A DNA stretch of 64,000 nucleotides. Origin: an uncultured Bacteroidales bacterium. Lineage in GTDB: Bacteria > Bacteroidota > Bacteroidia > Bacteroidales > Paludibacteraceae. The position numbers were made by a program, and so were the translations under genes. Numbering within the stretch: the stretch's first letter is position 1; the number at the start of each line of letters is the position of its first letter. Below, in pieces: positions 45,552 to 54,339 of the stretch. A model generated the notes under the pieces. It searched no databases and was not told where the DNA came from. It saw only the letters and a list, made by a program, of their open reading frames with translations. The stretch is from assembly GCA_937901225.1 (NCBI GenBank), contig CALCGX010000127.1, positions 16,872-80,871 of the forward strand. The letters are read 5' to 3'.

Positions 45552-46379
45552 ATGAAAAAAGTCTATCTTTTTTTGGCGTTGGCTATCCCAATGATGGCAA
45601 GCGCACAGTTGTTGGAGGTGGCTTCTACTGAGCGCGTTGCTGCGAATGCAGATGCGAAGGTGGCAGCATTCAGCCCTAATGGCGACTATCTCCTCCTGAC
45701 AAACACCAGTAACCAAGGTTTACAACGCATGGATTTGGCTACCCAGAAGGTAACCAAAATCACCAGTGCAGATGGCGCAGGTTACAATGTGAAGATTGCT
45801 CAAGACGGCAATCAAATCATTTATCGTGAGGTAACTCTCGATGCTACTAAGAGCCGCGTGAGCAACATTATTCGCCACGATTTGGCTGCTAACAAGGCAC
45901 AAGTGGTAGCAAAGCAACAATCACATCTTGCTGCTATGGTGGCTGATGTGAATCGTCCTTCTTTCTCAGTTCAAGACCGTCAATTGATGATGACCAAGAA
46001 CGGCAAGACTATTGTTTTCTCTCCTAATGGTCAACAATACAGCTACCACTGGGCATCTCTTTCTCCTAACGGTAAGAAAGTGGCTTACTACATCAGCGCA
46101 GTAGGTTGCTTCGTATGCGACATTGATGGCAAGAATATCCAATTCATCGGTCACAACTGCCTCGCTCCAGTATGGTATAATGACAATATTATCCTTGGTT
46201 GTGATGCTAAGGACAATGGCGAAGTGGTTTTGGAATCTGCAATCGTAGCTTACAGCTTGGACGGCAAGAAACAAGTGCTGACCAATGGCGAGCAGATTGC
46301 TGTGTTCCCACAAGCAGCTGAGGGCAAGATTGCTTACTCTACCTCAGAAGGTGAAATCTATGTTATGAATATTAAATGA
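45552..46379 (+). CDS. PD40/TolB-type beta-propeller protein
   Basis: 275 residues with a signal peptide (MKKVYLFLALAIPMMASAQ). It has successive PD40-type repeats (VAAFSPNGDYLLLTN, NVKIAQDGNQIIYRE, IVFSPNGQQYSYHWASLSPNGKKVAY, GCFVCDIDGKNIQFIG). The segment about 155-215 is clearly homologous to residues 40-100 of the 5304 amidase, where it is fused to the enzyme. Its stop overlaps the next gene's start by 4 bp. The function is probably binding, perhaps to peptidoglycan-associated partners as for TolB; this is inference. Confidence 0.85.
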   Translation: MKKVYLFLALAIPMMASAQLLEVASTERVAANADAKVAAFSPNGDYLLLTNTSNQGLQRMDLATQKVTKITSADGAGYNVKIAQDGNQIIYREVTLDATKSRVSNIIRHDLAANKAQVVAKQQSHLAAMVADVNRPSFSVQDRQLMMTKNGKTIVFSPNGQQYSYHWASLSPNGKKVAYYISAVGCFVCDIDGKNIQFIGHNCLAPVWYNDNIILGCDAKDNGEVVLESAIVAYSLDGKKQVLTNGEQIAVFPQAAEGKIAYSTSEGEIYVMNIK

Positions 46380-49300
46380 TGCATACTACTATGAAAAAGA
46401 CATTATTGATTATGGCAGCATGCGTAGTTAGCATCGCCATGTTTGCAACTGACTTGACAGGCAAACGTATTTATATCAACCCAGGTCACGGTAGTTGGGG
46501 TCCTAACGACCGTCCTAATGCTACTATCCCTTATCCTAACTTGGCATCTACTGGCATGCCTGATACTTGCGGTTTCTACGAGACCAACACCAACCTGTGG
46601 AAGTGTCTTGAATTGCGCGACCGCTTGGAGGCAGCCGGTGCTTTTGTGATGATGTCACACACACAAGGTGGTCCTTGGCCATACGAGAAAGTGGATGGCG
46701 AATATCCAGACTACACCTATGAGCACTATAAGAATTTGCCTGATTATGAGAAATACAATCGTCCATTGTTGGATATCGCTGATGAGGCTGAGGCAAACAA
46801 TATGGACTACTTCATTTCTGTACACTCTAATGCGGCAACTGATGGTAATACCGTTAACTATTTGTCTTACTTCTATCGTGGTCAAACTGATGGTACACAC
46901 GTAGTTCCAGGTGCTGTTGACATGTGTAAGGCTTCTTGGTATCATGCTTTTGAGTGCCGCTCTATGGACGGTCTTGAGCCAAACAACTACGACACCCGTG
47001 ATCCAGAGACTTCTAAGCACATCTTGGCTGATATGAACTTCTATGGAAGTAGTTATGATGCTACTCTTCCTTCTTCTGGTAAGACTTATACTGGTTACCT
47101 CGGCGTATTGCACCATGGTGTTCCTGGTTTCCTCGTAGAGGGTTACTTCCATACCTATCAACCAGCTCGTCACCGTGCGTTGAACCCTGACTATTGCAAG
47201 CAAGAGGGTATTCGCTACTATCGTGGTATTGTGGATTACTTCAAGGCTGAGCCAGAGACCAAGGGTTATATCTTGGGTACAGTAAAGGATGAGCACAATG
47301 CCTTCGTACACGAGCTCTACAAGTATGCTCCTAACACCAATGACCAATACAAGCCATTGAACGGTGCTGTGGTTACATTGAGCAAAGAGAGCGGCGAAGT
47401 GGTGGCTACCTATCAAGTAGATAGTTGCTACAATGGTTTGTTCTACTTCCCTGACCTTGAGCCAGGTACTTACAAGTTGGATGCAACAATGGATGGTTAC
47501 AAACCATTGCACCGCAAATACCAAACCGTAGTCGTTGAGGCAAATGCTACCAGTTATCCATTCCTCTTCTTGGAGGATACTGCTCATATTGATCTCACTG
47601 GTCTCTATGAAGATTATCCAAATCCAGAGCAACCTGCTTATGCAGCATTGCCAGCGCAATTCAACATGAAGCAAAATGACCCTAAAGACAATACCGCTAA
47701 GATCAAGGGTACTATCAAACGTACTATCCAACACGCTGACTCTGTATTCTACCTCACACACGAGGAGGATGGTACAGCGCATATCTACGTGCTCAACAAT
47801 ACTACTGGCGCATTGGATACCATCTCTACCGTAGGTATCGTTCCAGTTGATCCAACCAACCCTGGTGATCACTTGGCACTCTCTGATATCGCTATCACTT
47901 GCGATGGTAAATTGGTAGGTGTTAACTATGTTCGCTGCTACTATGGTGCTAGTTACGTAGAGTCTGGCTACAAAGAAGGTACTTCTCGTTTCTATATTTG
48001 GGATGACTTCTTTGCAGATCCTGCACTATGGTTTACAAGCCAATTCACTAGCAACTCATTAAAGTCTGACCAAGGTTATACCATGGCTCTCTATGGTATG
48101 TCCACCAACTGCCATATCATCACCACTGGTGTTCACCGCTATGGTAATGGTGCTCGCTACAGCGTTTATAACGTAGTAAATGATATGGTAGCTAGCGAAA
48201 CATACTATGGCTGGGAACTTGGTGCAGGTTCAGATGAAGAAGCTGAATTTGACGAGTTGTACGATGGTACAGATTTCCGTCTTACTCTTTCTCCACGTGG
48301 CGAGAAGACCAACCTCATTATGGATGCAGAGAAAATGGCTCCAGTAGAGTTTACATTCCCAGAGGCTTCTAACCTACCACTCGTTGTTTTTGGTGGTATA
48401 GATTCTACCCTCATTGGTACCAAGTTCCAAGGCGCATCATACTTCATGTACGCAGGTCGCAGCATGATGGTTACTCCATTCCAAAACGCTGAAGGCTTTG
48501 TAGCTGGTCTTAAGCTCTTTGACATCACCGACGGTATGGACAATGCTGTAGAGGTGAAATTGGATTACGGTTTCTTTGAGCCTTACGGAGCTCCTACCGC
48601 TCACGCAAGTGCAGGTGCATATGTGGATGGTGCAGTGCTTAACCTCTATCTCTATGTAGATGGTTTGGTATGGTCATTCACAACTGTTGGCGTTCAACAA
48701 CCTATCGTTGAGCGTATGAACGCATTGAACCTCAAGGTTGCTAAAACCGAATTCGACTACATCTTCTCATTCGTAGCAAACCAAGATGCTCCATACGCAG
48801 CTATCCTCTTCTACGATGAGAACAAAGAGGTGGTTGAGCAAATTGACATCGAAGCTACTAAGGGCGAGAACCAAGTACGCGTTGCTGTTGACATGCTTCC
48901 ATCTGAGGCTAAAACTTGGGGTATTACCCTCACAGGTACTCCTGTTCCTGGTATGGGCCTTGTTGCAGATCACGTAGATTCTACTATGCTCAAACCATAT
49001 GCTATCGTTAATAGTCATCCTCTCACCGACCAATTCGGTCAACTCTATGTGATGGAAGGCACAGGTGATAACAAGGGTGTATCTATCTACGACATCAATA
49101 TGAACAAGCTCAACACTACTCCATATGTATCTACCGATGCTGCATGGAATGCTCCTAAGCGTTTGGCAATTGCATCTGACGGTACATTGTTCATCGCAGA
49201 GTATAGCGACGATCATAGTGGTGTATATGTGATGGATCCTGCTCAACCTGAGAATATTACCCAATTCTTTGTTGGTGAGCGTGATGGTAATGGTGTTATT

Positions 49301-50113
49301 TCTAATGGTGGCGTTAACGTAGGTGCTTCTACCGCAGGTATCTCTATCTACAAAGAGGGTGCAGAGTCTAAACTCGTCGTTTACAACGAGGACTTTGGTG
49401 CTTCTTTGGGTAATATCTTGATCTACAATATCGGTCAAGAGGACGGTTCTATCGTTAAGACTTGGGAAGGTGCTCCTTCTGAGGTTTATGGTAAGGGCAG
49501 CAACTTGGCTGGTCTTGTTAACAAGAACGGTCAACCTATTCTCACTGACTACGGATTCTTCGTTTCTACTCTCCGTTATGCAGGTGGTAACAATAGCTAC
49601 GCTACTTCTTGCCGCTACTACAACTTTGATCAAGAGTGCGAATTCTCTACTCACTACGATCAATATGTAGGTTATGTCAATGGTAGCAACGATGGTGCTT
49701 TGGCTCTCAGCAACGATCAAAAGTACCTCGTATTGCCAGACGATAACAACCAATTCGTAGTATTTGAGTGCGCATGGGATGAAGAGGGTAAACTTAGCGT
49801 GAAGTATGTAGAGTCATTTGTTCACAACCTTGGCCCTGTTTACCAATTGAGCTTCGACTACGCAGGTAACTTGATCGCTTCTGCAGCAGGTCACGTAGCT
49901 CGCTACACCATGCCAACAGCTGATAACACCATCGTTATTCCAGCTAAGACTGCGTTGGCAGATGCTCCTGAGTACGATCCAACAGCTGTAGAAAATGTGA
50001 AACCTGCTGTTCTTGATCGCAATGCTCCTATGTATGACATACTTGGTCGCCAAGTGGATAAGACATATCGCGGTATTGTTATCCAAAACGGACAAGCATA
50101 TCTCGTGCGTTGA
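46376..50113 (+). CDS. Amidase_3-propeller protein, second secreted cell-wall amidase
   Basis: 1245 residues from the overlapping ATG; the signal peptide suggests the ATG at 46391 may be used instead. Residues about 27-290 form Amidase_3: NPGHGS (His38), GFYETNTNL (Glu69), ISVHSNA (His150) and FLVEGYFH (Glu255), numbered from 46376. A carboxypeptidase-regulatory-like domain (about 297-400) and a propeller follow. SGYKEGTSRFYIWD and SNSLKSDQGYTMALYG are almost identical to segments in the 50338 protein. The C-terminus (MYDILGRQVDKTYRGIVIQNG) resembles a type IX-like tail. It should cleave MurNAc-L-Ala bonds outside the cell or in the periplasm. Confidence 0.87.
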   Translation: MMHTTMKKTLLIMAACVVSIAMFATDLTGKRIYINPGHGSWGPNDRPNATIPYPNLASTGMPDTCGFYETNTNLWKCLELRDRLEAAGAFVMMSHTQGGPWPYEKVDGEYPDYTYEHYKNLPDYEKYNRPLLDIADEAEANNMDYFISVHSNAATDGNTVNYLSYFYRGQTDGTHVVPGAVDMCKASWYHAFECRSMDGLEPNNYDTRDPETSKHILADMNFYGSSYDATLPSSGKTYTGYLGVLHHGVPGFLVEGYFHTYQPARHRALNPDYCKQEGIRYYRGIVDYFKAEPETKGYILGTVKDEHNAFVHELYKYAPNTNDQYKPLNGAVVTLSKESGEVVATYQVDSCYNGLFYFPDLEPGTYKLDATMDGYKPLHRKYQTVVVEANATSYPFLFLEDTAHIDLTGLYEDYPNPEQPAYAALPAQFNMKQNDPKDNTAKIKGTIKRTIQHADSVFYLTHEEDGTAHIYVLNNTTGALDTISTVGIVPVDPTNPGDHLALSDIAITCDGKLVGVNYVRCYYGASYVESGYKEGTSRFYIWDDFFADPALWFTSQFTSNSLKSDQGYTMALYGMSTNCHIITTGVHRYGNGARYSVYNVVNDMVASETYYGWELGAGSDEEAEFDELYDGTDFRLTLSPRGEKTNLIMDAEKMAPVEFTFPEASNLPLVVFGGIDSTLIGTKFQGASYFMYAGRSMMVTPFQNAEGFVAGLKLFDITDGMDNAVEVKLDYGFFEPYGAPTAHASAGAYVDGAVLNLYLYVDGLVWSFTTVGVQQPIVERMNALNLKVAKTEFDYIFSFVANQDAPYAAILFYDENKEVVEQIDIEATKGENQVRVAVDMLPSEAKTWGITLTGTPVPGMGLVADHVDSTMLKPYAIVNSHPLTDQFGQLYVMEGTGDNKGVSIYDINMNKLNTTPYVSTDAAWNAPKRLAIASDGTLFIAEYSDDHSGVYVMDPAQPENITQFFVGERDGNGVISNGGVNVGASTAGISIYKEGAESKLVVYNEDFGASLGNILIYNIGQEDGSIVKTWEGAPSEVYGKGSNLAGLVNKNGQPILTDYGFFVSTLRYAGGNNSYATSCRYYNFDQECEFSTHYDQYVGYVNGSNDGALALSNDQKYLVLPDDNNQFVVFECAWDEEGKLSVKYVESFVHNLGPVYQLSFDYAGNLIASAAGHVARYTMPTADNTIVIPAKTALADAPEYDPTAVENVKPAVLDRNAPMYDILGRQVDKTYRGIVIQNGQAYLVR

Positions 50114-50146
50114 TACTAATTGAGCAAGTGCTCATATATAATAATT

Positions 50147-50181
50147 CCAAGGAACGAGTCATCCTCGTTCCTTGGTTTTTT
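50147..50181 (+). terminator. Terminator after the second amidase gene
   Basis: CCAAGGAACGAG and CTCGTTCCTTGG form a perfect 12-bp stem with a 5-nt loop and six T. Confidence 0.92.
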
Positions 50182-50234
50182 GTCTATATCCCTTAGTAAC
50201 ATTTCTAAAAGTTCAATAAAAATTAAACTTTTTC

Positions 50235-50274
50235 CGAAAACGTTTGCAGGTATCAAAAAAAAGTTGTACCTTTG
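50235..50274 (+). promoter_or_regulatory. Promoter with operator-like site for the 50338 gene
   Basis: TTTG (50243-50246), 20 nt, TACCTTTG (50267-50274). CGAAAACGTTTGCAGG (50235-50250) is identical to 1696-1711, in the same position over the -33 box. Leader about 57 nt. Confidence 0.75.
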
Positions 50275-50337
50275 TCGCCGTGTTATGTAGATAACAAGCT
50301 AATAAACAATAATTATTAACCTTAAATTCATTACAAC

Positions 50338-53300
50338 ATGAAAAAACTTTTACTATCTCTCCTTGCTCTTGTAGCAATGATTGGTACAATCAGCGCGCAA
50401 CGCGCTTGGGCGTACGATTTGGGGTTGGGCTATGCTTCCGATACCTACACATTCTCTTTCAAAGCAACTACAGCTGCTAATGCGACCCTTATCTTTACGG
50501 ATGCTGAGGGTACTGAGTTGGCAACACATGATGCTGGTGCTGTTGTTGCAGGTGCTAATACTGTTTCTTTGCCCAAAGCTCAACTTCCAGAAGGTGACGC
50601 TATTTATTGGGCAGTAAAATTAACAGGTGAAGCAATCGCAAATTTAGTAGAAGTTACTGATGCTTCTAAAGGTATTTACAGCTTCTACTTGCCACAAGGT
50701 GTAGCCGTTGACAACAATCCAGAGTCTTCTACTTTTGGTAATATTTACGTAGCTCAATCAACTAACGGTGCATCTGATGGTGGTTCTACCCGTGCTGATA
50801 ACCAAAAACAAGGTATCTTTATTTATGATCAAACATTGGCAGAACTCAATCCTACATCAAATGTAGGTATCATTCCAAGCAATGTGACTTTATCTTCTAC
50901 CACTGATCGTCAAGCGATGAAGCGTATCGTTATCAATCCTGTAACCAACGAAGTTGCATTTATTCACAACTTGGATCCGGTGGCAATCTGGGCAGTACCT
51001 GCTAACAACGTAGGGGGCGAGGCTAAGAACCTTATTGATGGTCTTGGATTTACAGCTGCCAATGCTGCTTGCTTCGGTGAGGATGGTTCTTTGTATGTAT
51101 TAGTATCTCCTGGTTATCCAGCTCCAGGTTCACTCTACAAGATAACTGATGGTGTAGTAGATACATTGTTTGCTAATTATGGAAAATTTGGTAATGCAGA
51201 CGTAGCTTTGGCTTCTGATGGTCGTGGTGGTGTTTGGATAGCTCAAAACCGTGGTCAATTAGACGGATTCAACCAACTTACCCACGTTAATGCTGCTGGT
51301 GAGATAGACTTCGAAGTAAACTCTACTACCCCTAACGGCATTGAAAGTGCTAATACTGCTCGTGGTACTATGGCTTACAATCCTAATGAAGATGTACTCG
51401 CTTTGGGTATTGGTGCTACAAATACCATTGGTGCATCTCTTTATAAGGTGACATATGATGCAGAGACTGGTGTTCCCTCGTTGGCATTCTTGGCAAAGAC
51501 TCCTTCTTTGGGTAAGAACGTGGATGGTCTTGCATTTGACTACGCTGGTGACCTTTATGGTTTGTCCGCAAATAAAGAGCGTTTCTATAAATATGCTGTT
51601 CCTACCAACAACAACGTTTGCAGAACTCCTGCCCCTAAAGCACAGGTGATTGTAAACTCTTCTTCTGTAGTGACCTACACCATTAATGCAACTGCAAATG
51701 ATGACAAGATGGGTACCGTGACAGGTGGTGGTGTGTATCTAAAAGATGCAGAAGTTATTTTAACAGCAACTCCTGCTGATGGTCATACTTTTGTTAAGTG
51801 GAGCAACGAGTCCACCGAAAACCCATTGATATTTACTGCTATTGAAGACCTTACAATTTCTGCAATCTTCGAAGTTCTTTCTTATACCGTTACTCTTTCT
51901 GCTAATGATGCAACTAAAGGTACTGTTGAAGGTACTGGCACTTATGAATATGGTACAGAAGTAACTCTCTCTGCAACTCCTGCTGATGGTTATGAATTTG
52001 TTGATTGGAGCAATGGAAGCAAGGAGAATCCTTTGACAATTACCGTAAAAGAAGATACCGAACTTACCGCAAACTTCCGCGCTGTGATGGCTTCCTCTAT
52101 CACTTTGAATGCTCTGCCTGTACAAGACTATAGCGCAAGCATCGTAGGTACTATCAAACGTGCTGTTCAAAACGGTGAGAACACCATCGTTCTTTCACAC
52201 GAAGTAGATGGCACTCCTCACATCTACAACGTAGCTCATGCTACACAAACCGTTACTGAACTTTCTCAAGAAGGTGTAAATGCTGCGGCTGATGGTTTCC
52301 TCGCTATCTCCGATATTGCAGTTACCGAAGATGGTAAATTAGTGGCTTGTAACTATGTACATTGCACATTTACCCCTTCAAATACTTCTTATTTCTATAT
52401 TTGGAATGATTTAGCAGCAGCTCCATCTGTATGGTTTACTTCTCAAAAGTCAGGTAATTACAACGATGCGTATATGGGATATACCATGGCGTTGAAAGGC
52501 ACCTCTCAAAATGCTGAAGTAACAATCTCAGCGTTTAATAAGAGCAATAGTAATACTCGTTATTCACACCTTTATGTGGTGGATGGTACTTACAGTGATG
52601 CAAGTTATAAGTATAGTCGAGACAATGCGGCATTACATCCTAATACATTAGGAAAGAATACTTATGAGTTGAACGCATCTCCACTTGCTGCTGGCAAATG
52701 GATTGTTGATGGCGAATTGAATTCTCCTATTGAATTTGTAGAGAAAAACGCAGTAGCTATTGATACTTATACTGCACTTAATTCAAATGTTCTCGGTAAG
52801 AAATACAATGGTGCTTATTATCTCAAGAACTACAACGACCACCATTTCATGATTGCCCCATATGCTAACGAGGAGGGACTGCTTGCTGGTGTGAAAGTGA
52901 TTGGTATCACAGATGGTTTTGCTGCACCAACCGTACTAGCTTCTAATACTGACCTTGATATTGCTGTAGAGGCAACCACTGCTTCTGCAACGGCTGTAGT
53001 TGATGCAGAAGGCAATTTGACTATCCACCTCTTTGCGGATGCACGAGTATATACCTTTACAGAGAAAGCGGTTGATCCTACTCCTCCAGAAGTAGAACTT
53101 GTAGGTGTTGTTAAACGTGCACTCACCATTGGCGAAAGCACCGTTGTTCTCACTCACGAGGCTAATGGTACTCCTCATATCTACAATATCGTAGGCGAAG
53201 AAATCGCAGAGATTTCTCAAGAAGGCGTTATCGCTCGCGATCCTGAGAACCCAGGCGATCATCTTGCAATCTCTGATATCGCTGTTACTGAGGATGGCAA

Positions 53301-54201
53301 ACTTGTAGCTGTCAACTATGTACGTTGCTATAATGCTCCTGCTTATGTAGAGAGTGGATACAAAGAGGGTACTACTCGCTTCTATATGTGGGATGCGCTT
53401 ACTGCAGATCCAACTATTTGGTTTACATCACAATACACCTCTAATTCACTCAAATCTGATCAAGGTTACACCATGGCACTCAATGGTTCTTCTACCGATT
53501 GCCAAATCATCATCACGGGTGTTCACCGTTATGGCAATGGTGCACGCTTTAGCAACTTCAAGGTGGTGGATGGTGCTTTGTCTAGCACATCATACTTCGG
53601 TTGGTCACTTGGTTTAGGTTCAAATGAAGAGGCTGTGTTTGATGAGGCTTTAGATGGTACTAACTTCCAACTCTCAGTATCTCCTCGCAATAATGCAGAC
53701 TTTATCATGGATGCAGAGAAGATGGCTCCAGTAGAGTGGCAAATACCTGCTACCTCTAAAGAAGATCCTATCGTTCTTGGCGAATTGGATGCAGCACTTG
53801 TTGGCGTGAAATTCAATGGTGTTACTTATCTTACCGTAGGCGCACAAACTATCATGGTAGCGCCTTATGCTGACGCAGAAGGCAAACTCGCAGGTGTTAA
53901 GGTGCTTGACATCACCGCAGGTCTTGATAAGGCTACTGAGCTCAAAGTAGCTAACTTAGACGCTGCTGTTGAGGCTACCGCTGCTGCTACTGCTGTGGCT
54001 GTTGCAGACAACGTGCTCACCATTACCCTCGTAGCTGATGCTACTCTCCATGTACTTGAGGTGGAACTTGAGAAGGGGCCTGCTACCGCTCTTGAGAACA
54101 TCGCTGTTGAGGGTAAAGCAATCAAGATGATTAAGAACGGTCAATTGATCATTATCAAGAACGGCATTCAATACAACGTTCAAGGTGCGGTTGTAAAATA
54201 A
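50338..54201 (+). CDS. Secreted propeller / InlB-repeat surface protein
   Basis: 1287 residues with a signal peptide (MKKLLLSLLALVAMIGTISA). Residues 1-435 are homologous to the whole 1801 protein (QGVAVDNNPESSTFGNIYVA). Residues about 442-581 hold two divergent InlB B-type repeats (VTLSATPADGYEFVDWSNGS). Two propeller-like copies follow, about 585-905 and 915-1250, each starting with VG[TV][IV]KRA and containing LAISDIAVTEDGKLVA; the second closely matches the 46376 protein. The C-terminus (AIKMIKNGQLIIIKNGIQYNVQG) is the same tail type as in the 1801 protein. No catalytic domain seen. It has its own operator-bearing promoter and terminator, so it is a single-gene unit. Confidence 0.85.
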   Translation: MKKLLLSLLALVAMIGTISAQRAWAYDLGLGYASDTYTFSFKATTAANATLIFTDAEGTELATHDAGAVVAGANTVSLPKAQLPEGDAIYWAVKLTGEAIANLVEVTDASKGIYSFYLPQGVAVDNNPESSTFGNIYVAQSTNGASDGGSTRADNQKQGIFIYDQTLAELNPTSNVGIIPSNVTLSSTTDRQAMKRIVINPVTNEVAFIHNLDPVAIWAVPANNVGGEAKNLIDGLGFTAANAACFGEDGSLYVLVSPGYPAPGSLYKITDGVVDTLFANYGKFGNADVALASDGRGGVWIAQNRGQLDGFNQLTHVNAAGEIDFEVNSTTPNGIESANTARGTMAYNPNEDVLALGIGATNTIGASLYKVTYDAETGVPSLAFLAKTPSLGKNVDGLAFDYAGDLYGLSANKERFYKYAVPTNNNVCRTPAPKAQVIVNSSSVVTYTINATANDDKMGTVTGGGVYLKDAEVILTATPADGHTFVKWSNESTENPLIFTAIEDLTISAIFEVLSYTVTLSANDATKGTVEGTGTYEYGTEVTLSATPADGYEFVDWSNGSKENPLTITVKEDTELTANFRAVMASSITLNALPVQDYSASIVGTIKRAVQNGENTIVLSHEVDGTPHIYNVAHATQTVTELSQEGVNAAADGFLAISDIAVTEDGKLVACNYVHCTFTPSNTSYFYIWNDLAAAPSVWFTSQKSGNYNDAYMGYTMALKGTSQNAEVTISAFNKSNSNTRYSHLYVVDGTYSDASYKYSRDNAALHPNTLGKNTYELNASPLAAGKWIVDGELNSPIEFVEKNAVAIDTYTALNSNVLGKKYNGAYYLKNYNDHHFMIAPYANEEGLLAGVKVIGITDGFAAPTVLASNTDLDIAVEATTASATAVVDAEGNLTIHLFADARVYTFTEKAVDPTPPEVELVGVVKRALTIGESTVVLTHEANGTPHIYNIVGEEIAEISQEGVIARDPENPGDHLAISDIAVTEDGKLVAVNYVRCYNAPAYVESGYKEGTTRFYMWDALTADPTIWFTSQYTSNSLKSDQGYTMALNGSSTDCQIIITGVHRYGNGARFSNFKVVDGALSSTSYFGWSLGLGSNEEAVFDEALDGTNFQLSVSPRNNADFIMDAEKMAPVEWQIPATSKEDPIVLGELDAALVGVKFNGVTYLTVGAQTIMVAPYADAEGKLAGVKVLDITAGLDKATELKVANLDAAVEATAAATAVAVADNVLTITLVADATLHVLEVELEKGPATALENIAVEGKAIKMIKNGQLIIIKNGIQYNVQGAVVK

Positions 54202-54230
54202 TTGACTCTTAGTGAGCAATTCAATATTCA

Positions 54231-54259
54231 AGAGAGTGCCACACGGCACTCTCTTTTTT
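54231..54259 (+). terminator. Terminator after the 50338 gene
   Basis: AGAGAGTGCC and GGCACTCTCT with a 4-nt loop, then T-run. Confidence 0.92.
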
Positions 54260-54339
54260 GTCATTTTGGCAGTTGGGAGTATATCGGCAGTATTTAACCC
54301 CCTTTTGCATAGTTTTTGTACAAGTATTTGTAATATAGA

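Noticed and set aside
46655..47872. Minus-strand open frame of 405 codons
   Set aside because: It is antisense to the second amidase gene, whose catalytic residues are clear, and its composition is not protein-like.
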